The position numbers were made by a program, and so were the translations under genes. A DNA stretch of 64,000 nucleotides, taken from NCBI GenBank assembly GCA_963802415.1, contig CAWDIH010000001.1, forward strand, positions 620,001 to 684,000, written 5' to 3'. The stretch is from DATAES01 sp963802415. GTDB taxonomy: Bacteria; Actinomycetota; Acidimicrobiia; Acidimicrobiales; JACDCH01. Shown piece after piece: positions 16,816 through 25,916 of this stretch. The notes below the pieces were generated by a model. That model had not been told where the DNA came from. It saw only the letters and a list, made by a program, of their open reading frames with translations, and did not search any database. How positions within the stretch are numbered: the first letter of the stretch is position 1; each line of letters opens with the position of its first letter.

Positions 16816-17535
16816 GTGACGATCGTCCGCATCGCCGACTTTCCGTTCGAGGTCCCGGATTCCGGGATCACACTGAAGTTCGAGGTCTGCGGCTTCGGCG
16901 TTCGCACCGGCGACCGCCGCATCGTCATCGACCCGTGGCTGGCGTTCGACGCGAAGCGGGTCGAACCTGATGGTCCGGAGCGGTGGGCCGGCATACGCGA
17001 CGAGCTGAGCGCCGCCGATCTCGCACCCGATGAGGTCGACACCGTCGTGTACACCCATCTCGACGGTGTGGGGTGGGCGGTCGGACCCGACGACCGCGCG
17101 CCCAACTTTCCCAATGCGCGTCACCTCGTCCCGAAGGGCGAGCTCGACGCGTTCGACGAAGGACTCCGGGTCGAGACCGAGGGGTTGAATGCGCTCCGCG
17201 ACAACGACTTGGTCGACCCGATCGAGGCGCTACATCCGATCGCACCCGGGGTGGTGTTCGAACCGTGGCCCGGCCACACGCCGAGCAGCGGCGTTGTGCG
17301 CGTGCGGGATGGCGAGGGCGAGGCGGTCTTCTTCGGTCACTTGTTCCTGCACCCGGCGCAAGTTCGGCGCTACGACCGAGCCGAGATCGAAGCAGACCCT
17401 GAAGCCACCGTCGCCGCCCGCCTGCGGTTGCTCGACGAAGCCGTTGCGCGCGGCACCGTGCTGTACGGCGATCTCTGGGAGGCGCCCGGCTACGGCACCG
17501 TCACCAAGGCCGGCGACAGCTACGACCTCGTGTGA
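16816..17535 (+). CDS. Metallo-beta-lactamase-fold protein with degenerate metal site
   Basis: A 239-residue member of the MBL superfamily (VCGFGVRTGDRRIVIDPW; NARHLVPKGELDAF; PGHTPSSGVV). The metal-binding signature HxHxDH is shortened to THLDGVGW, so two His and the Asp spacing are missing, and the later Asp is replaced (FFGHLFLHPAQV). Active relatives read THLHFDHVGW and GD in these places. It may be catalytically dead or have changed chemistry. The GTG start at 16816 is divergent from the iron-sulfur gene, 69 bases away; its end overlaps the next, convergent gene by 16 bases. Confidence 0.75.
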   Translation: MTIVRIADFPFEVPDSGITLKFEVCGFGVRTGDRRIVIDPWLAFDAKRVEPDGPERWAGIRDELSAADLAPDEVDTVVYTHLDGVGWAVGPDDRAPNFPNARHLVPKGELDAFDEGLRVETEGLNALRDNDLVDPIEALHPIAPGVVFEPWPGHTPSSGVVRVRDGEGEAVFFGHLFLHPAQVRRYDRAEIEADPEATVAARLRLLDEAVARGTVLYGDLWEAPGYGTVTKAGDSYDLV

Positions 17536-17969
17536 CGCGTGCCGGAGCCGTACGCGGTCTTGTCCAGCTCCCTGACCTTCGAAGCGAGCGCGGCAAGGAT
17601 CTTGCGGGCGAGGCCCGGTACCTCTTCGAGAACGCCAGAGAACTCGCGTGGGCCCAGGACCAAGACCGTGAGCGGGCTCTGCGCGATCGCCGTCGCGGTC
17701 CGGGGGCCCTTGTCGAGCAGTGACAGCTCGCCGATGCACGCCCCTGGGCCGAGCGACGCGATCTTCTTGCCGTTGCGCTCGACCTTCACCTCACCCTCGA
17801 CGATCACGAAGCACTCGCGCCCGGTCTCGCCCTGGCGGGTGAGCACACGTCCGGCGGGCAGCTTTGCTTCATCTGACGCTCGGGCGATCCGCTGCAGGTC
17901 CTTGCGCGAGCAGGCCGCGAACAGCGGTACGGCTCTCAAGTGATCGAGGTAATCGTCTTTGCGGGCCAT
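17520..17969 (-). CDS. Cyclic nucleotide-binding domain protein
   Basis: A 149-residue single-domain cNMP-binding (CRP fold) protein. The phosphate-binding cassette is GACIGELSLLDKGPRTATAIA, with the conserved Glu and Arg that hold the cyclic phosphate and ribose. A long C-terminal helix follows (VLEEVPGLARKILAALASKVREL), but there is no HTH, so it is not a CRP-type repressor by itself. The ATG at 17969 is the first residue of the family. With two cyclase proteins in the window it suggests cAMP signalling, but no direct link is shown. Confidence 0.85.
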   Translation of the reverse strand: MARKDDYLDHLRAVPLFAACSRKDLQRIARASDEAKLPAGRVLTRQGETGRECFVIVEGEVKVERNGKKIASLGPGACIGELSLLDKGPRTATAIAQSPLTVLVLGPREFSGVLEEVPGLARKILAALASKVRELDKTAYGSGTRHTRS

Positions 17970-18085
17970 GCGTCCTCCCGAGCCGTGCGCACCCCCGGCG
18001 GGCGAGATGGGCGCCGAGCGTAGGCGGTCAGAGCGCTTCACGTTCGTGAAACAAGCGCGAAACATCATCGTCGTACGGTCGCCGC

Positions 18086-18565
18086 ATGGACATTGTCCTG
18101 GTCCGCTGGCCCGCTGAGGAGTCGCGGCGCGTCGAGTTACGCGACGACCGAGTACCGCGGCTGTTGCTCGTGGACCAGGGTGTCCCGCCGCCGCAGTCCG
18201 CCGACGACCTCGAGGACTGGGTGCGCGTTCCGGCCGACGAGGTCGACCTTCACGCGCGGGTCGAGAACCTGCATCGTCGAGCCCAGACCCGGACCCAGGT
18301 CGAGCCCGTGCTCGACAGCGACGGTGTCTTGCGGGTCAACGGCACGTGGGTGTCGCTGCCTCCGGTGGAGGCACGCCTGACCGGCGCGCTGCTGACCCGC
18401 TACGGATCGGTGGTCAGTCGAGACGCCCTTGCTTCGTCCGGTTGGCCCGAAGGTGCACCGGGGCGCAACGCGCTCGACGTGCACGTCCTGCGACTACGCC
18501 GCCGGATCGCCCCGCTCGGGCTGACGATCCGAACGGTTCGTTCTCGCGGCTACTTGCTCGAGTGA
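18086..18565 (+). CDS. OmpR/PhoB-type winged-helix regulator without receiver Asp
   Basis: A 159-residue protein. The C-terminal ~80 residues are an OmpR-type winged helix: VNGTWVSLPPVEARLTGALL, GSVVSRDALASSGWP, NALDVHVLRLRRRIAPLGL, TVRSRGYLLE. The N-terminal ~75 residues are short, contain no recognisable receiver phosphorylation site, and include a DDLEDWVRVPADEVDL segment common to this small actinobacterial group. It probably binds DNA without classical phosphorelay control. It is divergent from the cNMP-binding gene with ~116 bases between the two starts. Confidence 0.75.
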   Translation: MDIVLVRWPAEESRRVELRDDRVPRLLLVDQGVPPPQSADDLEDWVRVPADEVDLHARVENLHRRAQTRTQVEPVLDSDGVLRVNGTWVSLPPVEARLTGALLTRYGSVVSRDALASSGWPEGAPGRNALDVHVLRLRRRIAPLGLTIRTVRSRGYLLE

Positions 18566-18583
18566 CCTCCCCGCTCTCTTCCC

Positions 18584-18633
18584 CCACCATCGTGCATCGA
18601 CTGGTCCACTGGACGTGTCAATGCACGATCGTC
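18584..18633. repeat. Palindromic repeat, copy A
   Basis: A ~50-base imperfect palindrome: CCACCATCGTGCATCGACT on the left and GTGTCAATGCACGATCGTC on the right, with a short loop. Nearly the same sequence is found at 45839-45888. It lies exactly between two convergent genes, the winged-helix regulator and gpmA. It could act as a bidirectional terminator or be a REP-like element. Confidence 0.7.
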
Positions 18634-18641
18634 GACGGCGA

Positions 18642-19382
18642 TCACCCGGCTTGGGCGGCGACCTCAGCGGCGCCGGCGGTGGCTGCCTCCGGGTCGAGGT
18701 ATGCCTTCGACACCGGCGTGAGCGACTCGTCCAGTTCGTACACGAGCGGGTTCCCCGTCGGGATGTTGAGCTCGGTGATCGCCGCGTCGCTGATCCCGTC
18801 GAGGTGCTTCACCAGCGCCCGCAGAGAGTTGCCGTGGGCGGCAACGAGGACGACCCGCCCGGCCCGTAGGTCCGGCACGATCGCGTCCTCCCAGTAGGGG
18901 AGCGTGCGCTCGAGGGTGTCCTTGAGACACTCGGCTCTCGGGATCACGTGGGGGGCCAGTTCCCGGTAGCGAGGGTCGTCGGCGACGTCGAACTCGCTTC
19001 CCGGCTCGATGTCGGGCGGCCGGATGTCGTACGAGCGCCGCCAGATCTTCACCTGATCAGCACCGAACTCCTGGGCTGTGGCCTTCTTGTCCTTGCCCTG
19101 GAGGTCGCCGTAGTGGCGCTCGTTGAGCCGCCACGACCGATGCACGGGCAGCCACGTCATGCCCATGGCGTCGAGTGCGATCCATGCGGTGCGGGTCGCC
19201 CGCACGAGCACGGACGTGTGTACCACGTCGGGATGCAGACCCGACGCTCGCATCAGCTCGCCGGCCCGACGGGCCTCGGCGACGCCTCGTTCCGAGAGGT
19301 CGGCATCGACCCATCCGGTGAAGAGGTTCCGGTCGTTCCAGTCGCTGCGGCCATGACGGAGCAGCACGAGCACGGAATTCAC
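18642..19382 (-). CDS. gpmA: 2,3-bisphosphoglycerate-dependent phosphoglycerate mutase
   Basis: A 246-residue glycolytic/gluconeogenic enzyme interconverting 3- and 2-phosphoglycerate in the cytosol. The phosphohistidine motif LLRHGRSDWNDRNLFTGWVD is at the N-terminus; RRSYDIRPP, the RAECLKDTLERTLPYW segment and VLVAAHGNSLRALVKHLDG with the second His are all present. The GTG at 19382 is taken as start because the family begins with MxxLVLLRHG. It is divergent from dnaK. Confidence 0.93.
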   Translation of the reverse strand: MNSVLVLLRHGRSDWNDRNLFTGWVDADLSERGVAEARRAGELMRASGLHPDVVHTSVLVRATRTAWIALDAMGMTWLPVHRSWRLNERHYGDLQGKDKKATAQEFGADQVKIWRRSYDIRPPDIEPGSEFDVADDPRYRELAPHVIPRAECLKDTLERTLPYWEDAIVPDLRAGRVVLVAAHGNSLRALVKHLDGISDAAITELNIPTGNPLVYELDESLTPVSKAYLDPEAATAGAAEVAAQAG

Positions 19383-19400
19383 GCGGTCGAGCCTACGAGG

Positions 19401-19429
19401 TTGCCAACGAGGCACTCAACTTTTATCCT
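19401..19429 (+). promoter_or_regulatory. Probable dnaK promoter
   Basis: A -35 like TTGCCA (19401-19406) and a -10 like TATCCT (19424-19429) separated by 17 bases, 55 bases before the dnaK start. Read by eye from consensus. Confidence 0.5.
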
Positions 19430-19437
19430 GGTCCCCA

Positions 19438-19453
19438 GTTCAAGATCTTGAAC
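19438..19453 (+). promoter_or_regulatory. HspR-like operator (HAIR-like palindrome)
   Basis: The perfect palindrome GTTCAAGATCTTGAAC sits at the expected transcription start of the dnaK operon. HspR binds HAIR sites, known as CTTGAGT-N7-ACTCAAG; this one has the same CTTGA/TCAAG arms but without the 7-base spacer. A further half-site ACTCAAC lies at 19414-19420. hspR is the fourth gene of the same operon, so autoregulation is expected. Confidence 0.5.
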
Positions 19454-19484
19454 GTCCCCTGCACGTCTACTCCGGAGGCACCCC

Positions 19485-21329
19485 ATGCCAAAGGCCGTCG
19501 GTATCGACCTCGGCACCACCAACTCGGTCGTCAGCGTCCTCGAGGCGGGCGACCCTGTGGTCATCCCCAACTCCGAGGGGTCGCGCACGACTCCCTCGGT
19601 CGTCGCGTTCGCCAAGAACGGCGAAGTCCTCGTCGGTGAGGTGGCGAAGCGTCAGGCCATCACGAACCCCGATCGTACGGTCCGCTCCGTCAAGCGCCAC
19701 ATGGGCACCAACTGGACGATCGACATCGACGGCAAGCAGTACACGGCCCAGGAGATCAGCGCACGCACGCTCATGAAGCTCAAGCGCGACGCCGAGGCGT
19801 ACCTGGGCGACACGGTCACCCAGGCCGTCATCACTGCCCCCGCGTACTTCGACGACGCGCAGCGCACCGCCACGAAGGAGGCCGGCCAGATCGCGGGCCT
19901 CGAGGTGCTGCGGATCATCAACGAGCCGACGGCCGCGGCGTTGGCCTACGGGCTCGACAAGGAGGGTGCCGATCAGACCATCCTCGTGTTCGACCTCGGT
20001 GGCGGCACCTTCGACGTCTCCATCCTCGAGATCGGCGACGGTGTGTTCGAGGTCAAGGCCACGCACGGCGACACGCATCTCGGTGGCGACGACTGGGACC
20101 AGCGCGTCATCGATTGGCTGGTCGATTCGTTCAAGGCCGCGCATGGTGTCGACCTGTCGAAGGACAACATGGCGCTGCAGCGGCTGAAGGAAGCGGCCGA
20201 GAAGGCCAAGATCGAGCTGTCGCAGGTGCAGCAGACGCAGATCAACCTGCCATTCATCACCGCGACGGCCGAGGGCCCGTTGCACCTCGACGAGCAGCTG
20301 TCGCGCTCGAAGTTCCAAGAGCTCACGGCTGACCTACTCGACCGTTGCCGTGAGCCGTTCGACATGGCGATCAAGGACGCGGGCCTGAGCAAGGACGCGA
20401 TCGACCACGTCATCTTGGTTGGCGGCTCCACGCGCATGCCTGCGGTGCAGGACCTCGTGCTGCAGTTCACCGGCAAGGAGCCCAACAAGGGCGTCAACCC
20501 GGACGAGGTCGTTGCCGTCGGCGCAGCCATCCAGGCCGGCGTGCTCAAGGGCGATGTGAAGGACGTCCTCCTGCTCGACGTCACGCCTCTGTCCCTCGGC
20601 ATCGAGACCAAGGGCGGCGTGATGACGAGGCTCATCGAGCGCAACACGACGATCCCGACGCGGCGCACCGAGGTGTTCACCACCGCCGAGGACATGCAGC
20701 CGTCGGTCGAGATCCACGTGCTGCAAGGCGAGCGCGAGATGGCGCAGTTCAACAAGACGCTCGGCAAGTTCCAGCTCGTCGACCTGCCACCCGCGCCGCG
20801 GGGTATGCCGCAGATCGAGGTCACGTTCGACATCGACGCCAACGGCATCGTCCACGTGTCCGCCAAGGACCGCGCCACGGGCAAGGAACAGTCGATGACG
20901 ATCACCGGGCAGTCGTCGCTCGGCAAGGACCAGATCGACCAGATGGTCCGCGACGCCGAGGCACACGCCGAGGAGGATCGCCGCCGTCGCGAGGAGGCCG
21001 AGGTTCGCAACAACGCGGACACGCTCGTGTACCAGACCGAGAAGCTGCTGCGTGAGCAGGGCGACAAGATCTCGGGCGACGAAAAGACGTCGGTCGAGTC
21101 GGCGCTCGCCGATCTGAAGACGGCGCTGTCCGGCACGGACGTCGAGGCGATCAAGTCGGCTACCGAGCGGTTGATGACCACGTCGCAGAACTTCACGCAG
21201 AAGCTCTACGAAGCGGCGTCGTCATCTGATCAGTACGCGCAGTCCGGCGCGGCGGGCGGCTCGACGCCTCCGCCGAACGACGATGACGTCGTCGATGCCG
21301 AGATCGTCGACGAGGACAAGACGGCGTGA
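19485..21329 (+). CDS. dnaK: Molecular chaperone DnaK (Hsp70)
   Basis: A complete 614-residue Hsp70. The ATPase domain begins GIDLGTTNSVVSVLE and shows the VFDLGGGTFDVSILEIG phosphate loop and VILVGGSTRMPAVQDLV. The substrate domain includes DVTPLSLGIETKGGVMT. The C-terminus has the acidic DDDVVDAEIVDED tail. It is the first gene of the dnaK-grpE-dnaJ-hspR-clpB operon. The ATG at 19485 follows a ctccggaggc ribosome site. It folds nascent and heat-damaged proteins in the cytosol with DnaJ and GrpE. Confidence 0.98.
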   Translation: MPKAVGIDLGTTNSVVSVLEAGDPVVIPNSEGSRTTPSVVAFAKNGEVLVGEVAKRQAITNPDRTVRSVKRHMGTNWTIDIDGKQYTAQEISARTLMKLKRDAEAYLGDTVTQAVITAPAYFDDAQRTATKEAGQIAGLEVLRIINEPTAAALAYGLDKEGADQTILVFDLGGGTFDVSILEIGDGVFEVKATHGDTHLGGDDWDQRVIDWLVDSFKAAHGVDLSKDNMALQRLKEAAEKAKIELSQVQQTQINLPFITATAEGPLHLDEQLSRSKFQELTADLLDRCREPFDMAIKDAGLSKDAIDHVILVGGSTRMPAVQDLVLQFTGKEPNKGVNPDEVVAVGAAIQAGVLKGDVKDVLLLDVTPLSLGIETKGGVMTRLIERNTTIPTRRTEVFTTAEDMQPSVEIHVLQGEREMAQFNKTLGKFQLVDLPPAPRGMPQIEVTFDIDANGIVHVSAKDRATGKEQSMTITGQSSLGKDQIDQMVRDAEAHAEEDRRRREEAEVRNNADTLVYQTEKLLREQGDKISGDEKTSVESALADLKTALSGTDVEAIKSATERLMTTSQNFTQKLYEAASSSDQYAQSGAAGGSTPPPNDDDVVDAEIVDEDKTA

Positions 21330-21360
21330 GCGAGCGAAGCGAGCGAGGCGCAGCCTGACC

Positions 21361-21873
21361 ATGTCCGACTCAGAGCCGGTGTTCAACGAGGAAGGCGCGT
21401 CCGAGCTCGTCAACGACGACGAGCTCGCGGCGGCCGCGAAGGAGATCGAGGAGGACATCTCCGCCGTCGCGGAGCAGCGCGACGAATATCGCGCGCTTGC
21501 ACAGCGGCTGCAGGCCGACTTCGAGAACTACAAGAAGCAGACGTTGCGCCGCAACACGGAAGTGGTCGAGCACGCGAGCGCCCGCCTCGCGGAGAAGCTG
21601 CTGCCGGTTCTGGACGCGTTCGACAACGCGATCATCCACGGTGTCGACGGCGTCGGCCCATTGCACAAGGCGCTTTTCGACGTGCTGCACAAAGAAGGAC
21701 TCGAAGTCGTCCCGACGGATGGCGTTCCGTTCGATCCGAACCATCACGAGGCGGTGCTGCACGAGTCTGCCAACGACGAAGACGCCGAGCCCTCGGTCAG
21801 TGAGACGTTGCGCACCGGTTACACGTGGAAGGGCAAGGTGCTGCGTCCGGCGATGGTGAAGGTTCGCGGGTAA
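21361..21873 (+). CDS. grpE: Nucleotide exchange factor GrpE
   Basis: A 170-residue GrpE. The long N-terminal coiled coil (EQRDEYRALAQRLQADFENYKK) is followed by the beta domain (VPFDPNHHEAVLHES, GYTWKGKVLRPAMVKV). It releases ADP from DnaK. The ATG at 21361 is 31 bases after dnaK; that gap carries the self-complementary GAGCGAGCGAAGCGAGCGAG, a motif frequent between actinobacterial genes. Cotranscribed with dnaK. Confidence 0.97.
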   Translation: MSDSEPVFNEEGASELVNDDELAAAAKEIEEDISAVAEQRDEYRALAQRLQADFENYKKQTLRRNTEVVEHASARLAEKLLPVLDAFDNAIIHGVDGVGPLHKALFDVLHKEGLEVVPTDGVPFDPNHHEAVLHESANDEDAEPSVSETLRTGYTWKGKVLRPAMVKVRG

Positions 21874-21885
21874 GGGCGGGGCATC

Positions 21886-23013
21886 ATGGCTCCCCAGCGG
21901 GAGTGGTTCGAGAAGGACTATTACGCGACCCTCGGCGTGCCGGAGACGGCGTCTGCCAAAGAGGTCAAGAGCGCGTACCGGAAGCTGTCGCGCAAGTACC
22001 ACCCTGACGCGAACGCGGGCGACCCCGCGGCGGAGGAGCGCTTCAAGGAGATCTCTGCCGCGTACGACGTGATCGGTGACGAGGAGCGCCGCAAGGAGTA
22101 CGACGAGGTGCGCCGGATGGGACCGGTCGGCGGCTTCGGCGGCGGTGGCGCGCCTGGTGAAGGGTTCGCGTTCACCACGGACAACCTCGGTGATCTCGGC
22201 GACCTGTTCGGCAACCTGTTCAACCGCGGTCGTGGACGAGGACGCAATCGCGCCGGCGCGACCGTTGGTCCCCAACGGGGTACCGACCTCGAGACCGAGT
22301 TGCAGGTGTCGTTCGAGGGTGCGGTGCAAGGCGTCACCACCACGGTGAACATCACGAGCGAGGTCGCGTGCCACACGTGTCACGGCACCGGCGCAAAGCC
22401 CGGCACGATGCCGCAGGTGTGCCCGCGGTGCGGCGGCCGCGGGATCATCGATGACAACCAGGGCTTCTTCTCGTTCAGCCAGACGTGCCCGCAATGTGGT
22501 GGGACCGGCGTGATCATCGAAGACCCCTGCCCGACATGTCACGGCTCCGGTACCGAGCTGCGCGCCCGGCAGGTCAAGGTTCGCATCCCACCCGGCGTGC
22601 AGGACGGGCAGCGCATCCGGCTGAAGGGCCGCGGTGGCCCCGGCCACAACGGTGGTCCGAACGGCGACCTCTATGTCATCACCAAGGTCGAACCGCATCC
22701 GCTGTTCGGCCGTCGCGACAACGACCTGACGGTCACGGTGCCGATCACGTTTGCCGAGGCTGCACTCGGTGCCGAAGTGAAGGTCCCGACCCTCGATGGC
22801 TCGCCCGTCACCATCAAGGTCCCGCCGGGAACGCGCTCCGGACGTACCTTCCGAGTGAAGGGCCGCGGCGTTCCCACCACCAAGCGTCCGGGCGATCTCC
22901 TGGTGACCGTCGAAGTGGCGGTGCCGGCGAAGTTGTCCGCCGACGAACGCAGAGCAGTCGAAGCATTGGCGGCGGCGTCCACTGAGTCGCCGCGCGCCCA
23001 TCTGGGGGTGTAG
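21886..23013 (+). CDS. dnaJ: Chaperone DnaJ (Hsp40)
   Basis: A 375-residue DnaJ with all classical parts: J domain with HPD at residues 39-41, a Gly/Phe-rich linker (GGFGGGGAPGEGFAF), four CxxCxGxG zinc repeats (CHTCHGTG, CPRCGGRG, CPQCGGTG, CPTCHGSG), and the C-terminal peptide-binding domain. It delivers substrates to DnaK and stimulates its ATPase. It follows grpE by 12 bases in the same operon. Confidence 0.97.
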   Translation: MAPQREWFEKDYYATLGVPETASAKEVKSAYRKLSRKYHPDANAGDPAAEERFKEISAAYDVIGDEERRKEYDEVRRMGPVGGFGGGGAPGEGFAFTTDNLGDLGDLFGNLFNRGRGRGRNRAGATVGPQRGTDLETELQVSFEGAVQGVTTTVNITSEVACHTCHGTGAKPGTMPQVCPRCGGRGIIDDNQGFFSFSQTCPQCGGTGVIIEDPCPTCHGSGTELRARQVKVRIPPGVQDGQRIRLKGRGGPGHNGGPNGDLYVITKVEPHPLFGRRDNDLTVTVPITFAEAALGAEVKVPTLDGSPVTIKVPPGTRSGRTFRVKGRGVPTTKRPGDLLVTVEVAVPAKLSADERRAVEALAAASTESPRAHLGV

Positions 23014-23016
23014 CGC

Positions 23017-23385
23017 ATGGCAAGCCAACGCGATCGTGCGGTCTACGTCATCTCCGTCGCAGCGGAGCTCGCCGGCGTGCATCCGCAGACATTGCGCATC
23101 TACGAGCGCAAGGGCCTCGTCGACCCGGCTCGCACCATGGGCGGCAGTCGCCGCTTCAGCGACGACGACATCAAGCGAGCACGCCGCATCCAAGAGCTCA
23201 CCACCGCGGGTCTGAACCTCGCAGGCGTCAAGCGCGTGCTCGACCTCGAAGCGCAAGTCGACGAGCTGCGCCGAGTACTCGAGGAAACCCGAGCCGCTTC
23301 GCAGGCCGCGCTCGACCGCGCGCACCGGCACTACCGCCGCGACCTCGTCCCCCTGAAGCAAGCAGTCGCACTCTTCAATCGGTGA
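23017..23385 (+). CDS. hspR: Heat-shock repressor HspR (MerR family)
   Basis: A 122-residue MerR-type regulator. The HTH is VISVAAELAGVHPQTLRIYE followed by RKGLVDPARTMGGSRRFSDDD, typical of HspR. A coiled coil (LDLEAQVDELRRVLEE) follows for dimerisation. It lies 3 bases after dnaJ. HspR is known to repress its own dnaK operon and clpB by binding HAIR sites with DnaK as corepressor; a matching palindrome lies before dnaK here. Confidence 0.95.
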   Translation: MASQRDRAVYVISVAAELAGVHPQTLRIYERKGLVDPARTMGGSRRFSDDDIKRARRIQELTTAGLNLAGVKRVLDLEAQVDELRRVLEETRAASQAALDRAHRHYRRDLVPLKQAVALFNR

Positions 23386-23430
23386 CCCCGAACTCCCGTC
23401 GTTTCCAACCAGATCTGTAAGGACTCATTC

Positions 23431-25916
23431 ATGGCCCTCGACCCGAATCGCTGGACGATCAAGACCCAGGAAGCGTTCACACAAGCCACCGAGGCGGCGC
23501 GAGCGAACAGCAATCCGGAGGTCACGCCCGATCACCTGCTCGCCGCGCTGCTCCGTCAAGAGGAAGGCGTGGTGCTGCCGATCCTCAACCGCGTCGGCAC
23601 CCAGCCCCTCTCCGTGCGTAACGCGGCCGACGAAGCCGTGTCGAAGTTGCCGAAGTCCTACGGCACCGACGTGCGCTTGTCGCGTGAGACCCAGCAGACC
23701 ATCGAGGCGGGTGATCGCGCGCGAGCGGAGATGGGCGACGAATACCTGTCGACCGAGCATCTGCTGCTGGCGCTCGCCGACCGCCTCGGCGTCAACCGCG
23801 AAGACCTCTTGGCGGCTCTGCGTGAGGTGCGCGGCAGCCACCGAGTGACGAGTCAGAACCCGGAGGAGCAGTATCAGGCGCTCGAGAAGTACGGCCGCGA
23901 CCTCACGGAGGAGGCGCGCCGAGGCAAGCTCGATCCGGTCATCGGCCGCGATGACGAGATCCGTCGCGTGATCCAGGTGCTGTCTCGTCGTACGAAGAAC
24001 AACCCGGTGTTGATCGGCGAGCCGGGCGTCGGCAAGACCGCGATCGTCGAGGGACTTGCTCGCCGCATCGTCGAGGGCGACGTGCCCGAGAACCTGAAGA
24101 ACCGGCGCCTCGTCGCGCTCGATCTCGCGTCGATGGTGGCGGGCGCCAAGTATCGCGGGGAGTTCGAGGAGCGATTGAAGGCGGTGTTGAAGGAGATCGC
24201 CGACGCCGAGGGCGAGATCGTCACGTTCATCGACGAGCTGCACACGATCGTCGGCGCCGGCGCGGCCGAAGGCGCAATGGACGCGGGCAACATGATCAAG
24301 CCGATGCTCGCCCGTGGCGAGTTGCGGCTCGTCGGTGCGACCACGCTCGACGAGTACCGCAAGCACATCGAGAAGGACGCCGCGCTCGAGCGCCGCTTCC
24401 AACCGGTCTTCGTCGGCCAGCCGTCTGTCGAGGACACCATCGCGATTCTGCGCGGCTTGAAGGAGCGCTACGAGGTACATCACGGCGTGCGCATCCAGGA
24501 CGCCGCGCTCGTCGCGGCAGCCGTGCTCTCCGACCGCTACCTGACCGGACGCTTCCTCCCGGACAAGGCGATCGATCTCGTGGACGAGGCGGCCAGCAAG
24601 CTCCGCATCGAGATCGATTCGATGCCGCTCGAGATCGATGTCGTCGAGCGTCGCATCCGCCAGCTCGAGATCGAGCGCGTCGCGCTGCCGCGAAGGAGAC
24701 CGACGCGGCGTCACAAGAGCGGCTCGCATCGATCGACTCCGAGCTCGCCAACCTCACGGAGCAGAAAGCGGGCATGGTCGCTCACTGGCAGTCCGAGAAG
24801 GAAGCGATCGACACGATTCGAACGGTCAAGGAGCAGCTCGAGGAGCATCGCAGCGAGCTCGAGCGCGAGACCGACCTCGAGCGCGCCGCGGAGATCCGCT
24901 ACGGCGTGATACCGGAGCTCGAACGGCAGGTCGAGGACGCCACCAAGCGCCTGGCGGAGCTGCAGGCCGATCAGAAAATGCTCAAGGAAGAGGTCGACGA
25001 GGAAGACGTCGCCGAGGTCGTCAGCAAGTGGACGGGTGTCCCTGTCAGCCGGCTCATGGAAGGGGAGATGCACAAGCTGCTCCGCCTCGAAGACGTCCTG
25101 CACGAGCGCGTCGTGGGACAGGACGAGCCAGTGCACGCGGTTGCGAACGCGATCCGTCGTAGCCGCGCCGGGTTGTCGGACCCGCATCGACCGATCGGCT
25201 CGTTCCTCTTCCTGGGTCCGACCGGCGTGGGGAAGACGGAGTTGGCGCGGGCGCTGGCCGAGTTCCTGTTCGACGACGAACGGGCGATGGTTCGCATCGA
25301 CATGAGCGAGTACCAGGAGAAGCACACGGTCTCCCGGCTCATCGGTGCACCTCCGGGCTATGTCGGCTACGACGAGGGTGGACAGCTCACCGAAGCGGTG
25401 CGGCGCCGGCCGTACGCGGTGGTGCTGCTCGACGAGATCGAGAAGGCGCACGCCGAAGTCTTCAACGTGCTGCTGCAACTGCTCGACGACGGACGGTTGA
25501 CCGACGGCCAGGGACGAACGGTCGACTTCACCAACGTCGTTCTCATCATGACGTCGAATCTGCCGGGAGATCCGAAGGCGTTCTTCAAGCCCGAGTTCAT
25601 CAACCGGATCGACGACATCATCCGCTTCCGAGCGTTGACCGAGTCGGATCTCGATCGCATCGTCGAGATCCAGATCGGACAGCTACGGGATCGGCTCGCG
25701 GCTCGCCGGATCACGCTCGACGTGACACCCCCCGCGATCGTGCTGATCGCACGTGAGGGCTATGACCCGATGTTCGGTGCGCGCCCTCTCAAGCGAGTCA
25801 TCCAGCGTGAGATCGGCGACCGGTTGGCGACAGGATTGCTCGACGGCACGATCAGCGAGGGTGACCACGTCACCGTCGACGTCGATGGCGAGGAGCTCGT
25901 CGTCTGGACCGGTTGA
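23431..25916 (+). CDS. clpB: Disaggregase ClpB (frameshifted in this sequence)
   Basis: A Hsp100 AAA+ disaggregase, ~828 residues after repair. It has a Clp N-domain, AAA-1 with GEPGVGKT, a coiled-coil middle domain, and AAA-2 with GPTGVGKTELARAL and a typical FFKPEFINRIDDI sensor region. The frame breaks just after VERRIRQLEIERVAL: one base is missing after 24687, and the middle domain resumes as AKETDAASQERLASIDS in the next frame. As all the rest is intact, I read it as a sequence error. It works with DnaK to rescue aggregated protein. It is 45 bases after hspR, in the same operon. Confidence 0.93.

Noticed and set aside
21370..23361. A 663-codon minus-strand open frame opposite grpE, dnaJ and hspR
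   Set aside because: It mirrors three well-conserved plus-strand genes in high-GC DNA; its composition (Arg/His/Ala/Val-rich) has no domain.
24680..24700. Programmed frameshift in clpB
   Set aside because: There is no slippery heptamer or following structure, ClpB does not need one, and similar breaks occur in many unrelated genes here.
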